NCBI GenBank assembly: GCA_031430575.1
Contig: JANPBT010000052.1
Coordinates: forward strand, 31,826-95,825
Direction of reading: 5' to 3'
Length of the DNA: 64,000 bases
Source: JANMDS01 sp031430575
Lineage (GTDB): Bacteria > Pseudomonadota > Gammaproteobacteria > Burkholderiales > Casimicrobiaceae
Below, piece by piece: positions 59,858-64,000 of this stretch. Position numbers and translations under genes: made by a program. How positions within the stretch are numbered: the stretch's first letter is position 1; the number at the start of each line of letters is the position of its first letter. Under the pieces are notes generated by a model. The model searched no databases, was not told the DNA's origin, and worked only from the letters and a program-made list of their open reading frames with translations.

Positions 59858-62633
59858 ATGCCCTGCCCTCGCCTGCTCCATACAAATTAGCAATGCAGCG
59901 CGCGCAGATGCTCAGATGATTTGCATCTGCGCCAACGTCGGCACGTTGATGCCAGCAGCGCTCGCATTTCGGTTGCGCATTCACCACGACTGCAACGGAA
60001 AGTGCAGCGCCATCGGCCACAATAGCGCTCGATGTTATGAAAACAAATTTCAAATCATCGGCGAGCGAACGCAAAAGTGCAGCATCTTCTGGCGCGGCGG
60101 TAATGGTGATGTCTGCTTGCAAGCCTGCGCCGATTTTCCCGGCAGCGCGCACATCCTCCAATGCCTTCATGGCTTCAGCACGGATCTCGCGCAGTCGCGT
60201 CCACTTTGCGATCAATGTCGCCTCATCTGGCTGCGCCGCGGGTAACGCATCGGTGAATGTGGTGAAGAAAACGCTCTCGTCTTCACCGTACAAAACAGTC
60301 CACGCCTCCTCGGCGGTGAACGACAAAATTGGTGCCATCAACCGAATGAGCGATTGCAAAATCACGTTGATTGCGGTCTGGGCGCTGCGCCGACCGACAG
60401 AATCTGCGCCGCAGGTATAGAGCCGGTCTTTGAGCACATCGAGGTAAAAGCCACCCAAATCTTCGGCGCAAAAAATTTGCAGCTTTTGCGCGACCACCTG
60501 AAACTCGTAACGGGAATAGGCTTGCACACACTCCTCAACGAGCGCACGCGTGCGCGCGATCGCATAGCGATCAAGCTCAGAAAGCTGCGCCGCAGGTAAT
60601 GCATTTTCTGCTTTGAAGTCGCAGGTATTGGCCATCAGAAAGCGTAGCGTATTGCGAATGCGGCGATAGCTCTCCACTACCCGCTTTAAGATCTCATCAC
60701 CGATGGAAAGCTCGCCGGAGTAATCCGATGTGCCCGTCCATAAGCGCAAGATTTCTGCGCCCATTTTTTCGCTTACGATTTGCGGGGAGACGACATTGCC
60801 CACGCTTTTGCTCATCTTGCGACCATTGGCATCAACAACGAAGCCGTGCGTAAGCAGCTCGTTGTAGGGCGCGCGCCCATCCATCATCGCGCCAGTGAGC
60901 AGCGAGGAGTGAAACCATCCGCGATGTTGATCCGAGCCTTCGAGATACATATCGGCAGGCTTGCGGTGGGGCGCACCGGCGTGCGAGCCGTTGAGGACCG
61001 TGTGATGGGTGGTGCCTGAATCAAACCACACATCAATCGTATCCCGATTTTTGACATACACCGCAGCGTCTGCACCTAAGAGCGCCGCGCCGTCGAAGGT
61101 TTGCCACGCTTCAATGCCCCCCTGCTCCACCGCTTTGGCGACTTGCTCCAAAAACTCGGGCGTACGCGGGTGTGGAAGTCCCGTTTCTTTATGAATGAAA
61201 AATGCCATGGGCACACCCCATTGCCGCTGGCGCGAAAGCGTCCAGTCTGGGCGATTTGCAATCATCGCGTGCAAGCGCGGCTTTCCCCAGTGCGGGAAAA
61301 ACTTGGTGGCTTCGACGGCTGCGAGTGCCGTCTCACGCAAGCTTTTTCCACCCACCTGCTTATCCATCGAGGCAAACCATTGATTGGTCGCGCGGTAAAT
61401 AATCGGCGTTTTGTGCCGCCAGCAATGCATATAACTGTGGCCAAATTTTTCGACATTGAGTAAGACGCCTTTCTCGCGCATGTGCTCCACGATGAGCGGA
61501 TTGGCTTTCCAGATATGCTGCCCACCGAATACGGGCAAGCCCGACGCGTAGACGCCATCGCCTTGCACGGGATTAATCATTTCATCGTCAGTAATGCCGT
61601 TGGCGCGGCACGATAAAAAATCTTCGATGCCATACGCGGGCGACGAGTGCACAAGACCCGTTCCGGTATCAAGGGTTACGTACTCACCCAAAAATACGGG
61701 AGACTGCCGATCATAAAACGGGTGACGAAACGGCATATGATCGAGCGCTTGCCCGAGGCACGTAGCGATGATTTCCCCTTTGGCCGCAATCGCGGCGAGG
61801 ACAAATTCAACGCGCTCTTTGGCCAATACCAGATGACCTTTGTCGGTGGCAACGAGCGCGTATTCAAATTCGGGGTGCAGGTTAATCGCTTGGTTTGCCG
61901 GCAGCGTCCACGGTGTAGTTGTCCAGATCACGGCAGAAATCTGCGCCGCAGGTAAGGCCGCGAGATTAAACGCTTTTGCGATACGCGCGGGGTCCACCGC
62001 TGGGAACGCGACGTACACCGCGAGATCTTGCTTATCTGCGTATTCCACTTCCGCTTCGGCCAATGCCGAGCCGCAATCGAAGCACCAATTCACTGGCTTT
62101 AGGCCGCGATAGACGTAGCCTTTTTCGAAAATCTTGGCGAGCGCGCGGATCTCGTCCGCCTCGTTGCGCGGGGCCATGGTCATGTAGGGATCGTCCCACT
62201 GCCCAAGCACGCCCAAACGCTTAAATTGCTCGCGCTGAATACTGATTTGCTCGGTAGCGTAGGCACGCGATTTTGATTGGACATCTTGTGGGCTCAGGCC
62301 GCGCCCATGTTTTTTTTCGATCTGAATTTCAATCGGCATGCCGTGGCAATCCCAGCCAGGCACATACGGCGCATCAAAGCCTGCCATCAGTTTTGATTTG
62401 ACGACGATGTCTTTCAAAATTTTGTTGATCGCGTGACCGATATGAATATCTCCATTCGCGTAGGGTGGACCGTCGTGCAGTACAAACGTAGGGCGCCCTT
62501 TCGCTTTCGCACGAATACGCGCGTAGAGCTTCGTTTCGTTCCATCTTTTAACCCACTGCGGCTCGCGCTTGGGTAGATCACCGCGCATCGGAAACGGTGT
62601 ATCGGTTAGGTTCAGAGTATCTTTGTAGTCCAT
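59850..62633 (-). CDS. ileS: isoleucyl-tRNA synthetase
   Basis: The 927-residue class I synthetase charges tRNA-Ile. It has HIGH at residues 64-67 (G-D-I-H-I-G-H-A), the editing CP1 domain, KMSKS near 605 (G-R-K-M-S-K-S-V-G-N) and the C-terminal zinc module C-E-R-C...C-A-R-C. Gene order ribF-ileS-lspA-ispH is the usual one. Three exact DUS-like repeats are inside, read as T-C-G-A, L-P-A-A-Q-L and L-P-A-A-Q-I, plus a decayed one (P-A-A-Q-P) at 60230. Four motif-like sites in one gene is the highest number in the window apart from purL. Confidence 0.97.
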   Translation of the reverse strand: MDYKDTLNLTDTPFPMRGDLPKREPQWVKRWNETKLYARIRAKAKGRPTFVLHDGPPYANGDIHIGHAINKILKDIVVKSKLMAGFDAPYVPGWDCHGMPIEIQIEKKHGRGLSPQDVQSKSRAYATEQISIQREQFKRLGVLGQWDDPYMTMAPRNEADEIRALAKIFEKGYVYRGLKPVNWCFDCGSALAEAEVEYADKQDLAVYVAFPAVDPARIAKAFNLAALPAAQISAVIWTTTPWTLPANQAINLHPEFEYALVATDKGHLVLAKERVEFVLAAIAAKGEIIATCLGQALDHMPFRHPFYDRQSPVFLGEYVTLDTGTGLVHSSPAYGIEDFLSCRANGITDDEMINPVQGDGVYASGLPVFGGQHIWKANPLIVEHMREKGVLLNVEKFGHSYMHCWRHKTPIIYRATNQWFASMDKQVGGKSLRETALAAVEATKFFPHWGKPRLHAMIANRPDWTLSRQRQWGVPMAFFIHKETGLPHPRTPEFLEQVAKAVEQGGIEAWQTFDGAALLGADAAVYVKNRDTIDVWFDSGTTHHTVLNGSHAGAPHRKPADMYLEGSDQHRGWFHSSLLTGAMMDGRAPYNELLTHGFVVDANGRKMSKSVGNVVSPQIVSEKMGAEILRLWTGTSDYSGELSIGDEILKRVVESYRRIRNTLRFLMANTCDFKAENALPAAQLSELDRYAIARTRALVEECVQAYSRYEFQVVAQKLQIFCAEDLGGFYLDVLKDRLYTCGADSVGRRSAQTAINVILQSLIRLMAPILSFTAEEAWTVLYGEDESVFFTTFTDALPAAQPDEATLIAKWTRLREIRAEAMKALEDVRAAGKIGAGLQADITITAAPEDAALLRSLADDLKFVFITSSAIVADGAALSVAVVVNAQPKCERCWHQRADVGADANHLSICARCIANLYGAGEGRAYA
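60230..60244 (-). repeat. decayed DUS-like repeat inside ileS
   Basis: GCTGCGCCGCGGGTA differs from the reverse consensus at two places, one in the core, and is still read as L-P-A-A-Q-P. Confidence 0.5.
60403..60417 (-). repeat. DUS-like repeat inside ileS (TCGA frame)
   Basis: Full 15-mer, read as Y-T-C-G-A-D. Confidence 0.92.
60584..60598 (-). repeat. DUS-like repeat inside ileS (PAAQ frame, first)
   Basis: Core exact with G at the outer end (GCTGCGCCGCAGGTA on the plus strand), read as L-P-A-A-Q-L. Confidence 0.88.
61940..61954 (-). repeat. DUS-like repeat inside ileS (PAAQ frame, second)
   Basis: Full 15-mer, read as L-P-A-A-Q-I at the edge of the editing domain. Confidence 0.92.
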
Positions 62634-62760
62634 TGCGATTTACGATCTAAATTGGGTTCGACGTGCTGGCATGTGCGGCTTGGCGCATGCGGCGAAATTG
62701 GGTGGCTCTTAAGCGCTTATGTGCCCCGCCGGGCTGATAATTCGGCGTGGGCGCTCAATA

Positions 62761-62775
62761 TCTGCGCCGCAGGTA
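62761..62775 (-). repeat. DUS-like repeat downstream of ribF
   Basis: Full 15-mer in the ribF-ileS gap, 10 bases beyond the ribF stop; single. Confidence 0.92.
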
Positions 62776-62785
62776 TGACAAAAAT

Positions 62786-63706
62786 CTAAGCCAAGCGCAG
62801 GCATCGCTTTGCCTCCTCGACGTCGCGCGCAATTTGCGTGGTCATCGCGTCAACGCTATCGTATTTTTCTTCTTCCCGTAGCTTTTCTTTCAATACAATC
62901 TGAACCCGTTTGCCGTAAAGTTCTCCCTGAAAATCAAAGAGATAGACTTCAGCCAAGGGCTTGCCCGCGAGCTTAACCGTCGGGCGCACGCCGATGCTGG
63001 CGACCCCGGGCCAAGGTTTTCCCGCAACGACGCCATGCACCTCAACCGCGAAAACGCCGGTAATCGCAGGCGGGCGTCGCAATGCGATATTCGCGGTTGG
63101 AAAACCGAGCGTGCGCCCGAGCTTATCGCCATGCGCCACATGGCCACTGATGGCGTAGGGCTGCCCAAGCAAGCTGGCAACGAGCCCGAAATCACCCTCA
63201 GAAAGCGCGCGCCGCACGCGGCTTGACGATACCCGCTCGCCAGCGACGAGCACTTCGGGCATGACTTGCGCCGCTTCGCCCATGAGCGCGCGCAGCACCC
63301 ACACATCACCCGCACGATTGCGACCAAACCGAAAATCTTCTCCTGTGAGTACGCTCGCCGCCGCGCATTGCCCTTGCAGGACTTCTTGCACAAAACCTTC
63401 TGCATCCATTTTTGCGTAACGTGCATCAAAGCGGAGTAAATAAACCCGCTCAATACCTGCGGCGCAGAAAACCTCTAATTTTTGTCGTAACGAATAAATA
63501 CGTGGTGCGGCACGCCCGAAATATTCCTGTGGCGATGGCCAAAAACTCATCGCTGCCGGTGCATGCCCTTTCGCGCGCGCAATCTCAACAACCCGGGCGA
63601 GCATCGCTTGATGCCCGACGTGCACGCCGTCAAAATTACCTACGGTCAGGGCGCACGGCGAAAGCGCGCCCGGAGGCCATCGGTGAACGTCTCGAATAAG
63701 TTGCAT
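62786..63706 (-). CDS. ribF: bifunctional riboflavin kinase/FAD synthetase
   Basis: RibF phosphorylates riboflavin to FMN and adenylates it to FAD. The 306-residue protein has the N-terminal nucleotidyltransferase motif G-N-F-D-G-V-H-V-G-H and S-S-x-x-V-R (S-S-S-R-V-R-R-A), then the C-terminal kinase G-x-V-x-H-G-D-K-L-G-R-T-L-G-F-P-T-A-N. A DUS-like repeat encodes F-C-A-A-G-I-E-R-V, in the stretch before the first conserved strand. It lies upstream of ileS on the same strand, after the partial TRAP gene. Confidence 0.95.
   Translation of the reverse strand: MQLIRDVHRWPPGALSPCALTVGNFDGVHVGHQAMLARVVEIARAKGHAPAAMSFWPSPQEYFGRAAPRIYSLRQKLEVFCAAGIERVYLLRFDARYAKMDAEGFVQEVLQGQCAAASVLTGEDFRFGRNRAGDVWVLRALMGEAAQVMPEVLVAGERVSSSRVRRALSEGDFGLVASLLGQPYAISGHVAHGDKLGRTLGFPTANIALRRPPAITGVFAVEVHGVVAGKPWPGVASIGVRPTVKLAGKPLAEVYLFDFQGELYGKRVQIVLKEKLREEEKYDSVDAMTTQIARDVEEAKRCLRLA
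63454..63468 (+). repeat. DUS-like repeat inside ribF
   Basis: Full 15-mer, read on the gene strand as F-C-A-A-G-I. Confidence 0.92.
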
Positions 63707-63759
63707 TGCAACATTTTAGACGTAGTGGCGCACTCCAGAAATCTTGAAAAACGACCTAA

Positions 63760-63774
63760 TCTGCGCCGCAGGGT
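63760..63774 (-). repeat. DUS-like repeat immediately after the TRAP permease gene
   Basis: Reverse copy with one end change (TCTGCGCCGCAGGGT), one base past the stop codon. Confidence 0.9.
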
Positions 63775-63775
63775 T

Positions 63776-64000
63776 TTACTTAGTCATCCACTCTAGCGGC
63801 CACATCACGATCTGGGGGAATACGACCAACAAAAACATCACGATAATCTGCGCAATCATAAACGGCATCACGCCTTTGACCGCGCCACTCATCGGGATAC
63901 GCGCGATGCCACAGACGACATTGAGCACTGTGCCCACCGGTGGCGTGACCAGCCCAATCGCGTTGTTCATGATGAAAAGAACGCCAAAATAAACTGGATC
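63776..64000 (-). CDS. dctM: TRAP transporter large permease DctM, C-terminal part
   Basis: Only the last 74 codons are inside the window and the 5' end is beyond it. The translated tail (D-P-V-Y-F-G-V-L-F-M-N-N-A-I-G-L-V-T-P-P-V-G-T) is the conserved DctM signature, followed by two hydrophobic segments. DctM is the membrane channel of TRAP transporters, which import organic acids with sodium. The partner DctQ and DctP genes would lie upstream, outside the window. Confidence 0.88.
   Translation of the reverse strand, partial: DPVYFGVLFIMNNAIGLVTPPVGTVLNVVCGIARIPMSGAVKGVMPFMIAQIIVMFLLVVFPQIVMWPLEWMTK

Noticed and set aside
6006..63774. The repeat as a Chi, KOPS or other strand-polar recombination or segregation signal
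   Set aside because: Copies are balanced between strands (20 forward, 19 reverse) over the window, with both orientations inside the same gene, whereas such signals are strongly strand-biased within a replichore.

Overview
This window looks like the chromosome of a free-living betaproteobacterium, probably of the Burkholderiales. The reasons are the ribF-ileS-lspA-ispH and tmk-holB-pilZ gene orders, a Bug-type (TctC family) periplasmic binding protein, type IV pilus minor-pilin operons of the betaproteobacterial fimT-pilV-pilW-pilX-pilY1-pilE layout, and a sugar-acid catabolic cluster. No rRNA, tRNA or CRISPR array was seen.

Layout. 1-5400 is an accessory stretch: a giant coiled-coil ORF cut by the window edge, an IS3-type transposase remnant and an orphan PhnD-type binding protein. 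5577-10833 holds divergent glutamate dehydrogenase and purL. 10923-17879 (minus) is pilus-tip operon 1. 18225-20177 is a PaaY-like hexapeptide protein and an S41 peptidase lipoprotein. 20210-29287 is a galactarate/aldonate catabolic cluster with a LacI-type regulator and visible operators. 29402-35306 carries srkA, an SGNH-like lipoprotein and an isoaspartyl peptidase-clsB-ABC exporter operon. 35397-38883 is tmk-holB-pilZ followed by ugd. 39472-41808 is AMP nucleosidase and radA. 41990-48736 is pilus-tip operon 2. 48787-49105 is a non-coding element with IS21-like ends. 50804-58420 is pilus-tip operon 3. 58426-63706 is ispH, lspA, ileS and ribF, and the window ends in a partial TRAP permease.

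The striking signal is a short asymmetric repeat, TACCTGCGGCGCAGA (core CTGCGGCGCAG). I counted 39 exact-core copies on the two strands (20 forward, 19 reverse); 27 match the whole 15-mer. Chance expectation for an 11-mer in 64 kb on both strands is about 0.03. Twenty-four copies lie inside genes, read in five of six possible frames (as PAAQ, S/TAPQ, CAAG, TCGA or LRRS). The other copies are intergenic, and five intergenic places carry closely spaced inverted pairs (one pair with a single degenerate arm). Density is about one per kilobase where present, but copies are absent from 1-6005, 10892-18233 and 47136-58539. In density, orientation, intragenic tolerance, terminator-like inverted pairs and presence in housekeeping genes this resembles the DNA uptake sequences of Neisseriaceae and Pasteurellaceae. 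The window also encodes three complete sets of minor pilins and PilY1, two of them ending in a short ComP-like PilE. My leading hypothesis is an undescribed DNA-uptake-sequence system in a betaproteobacterium outside the Neisseriaceae. This is inference from sequence pattern only.
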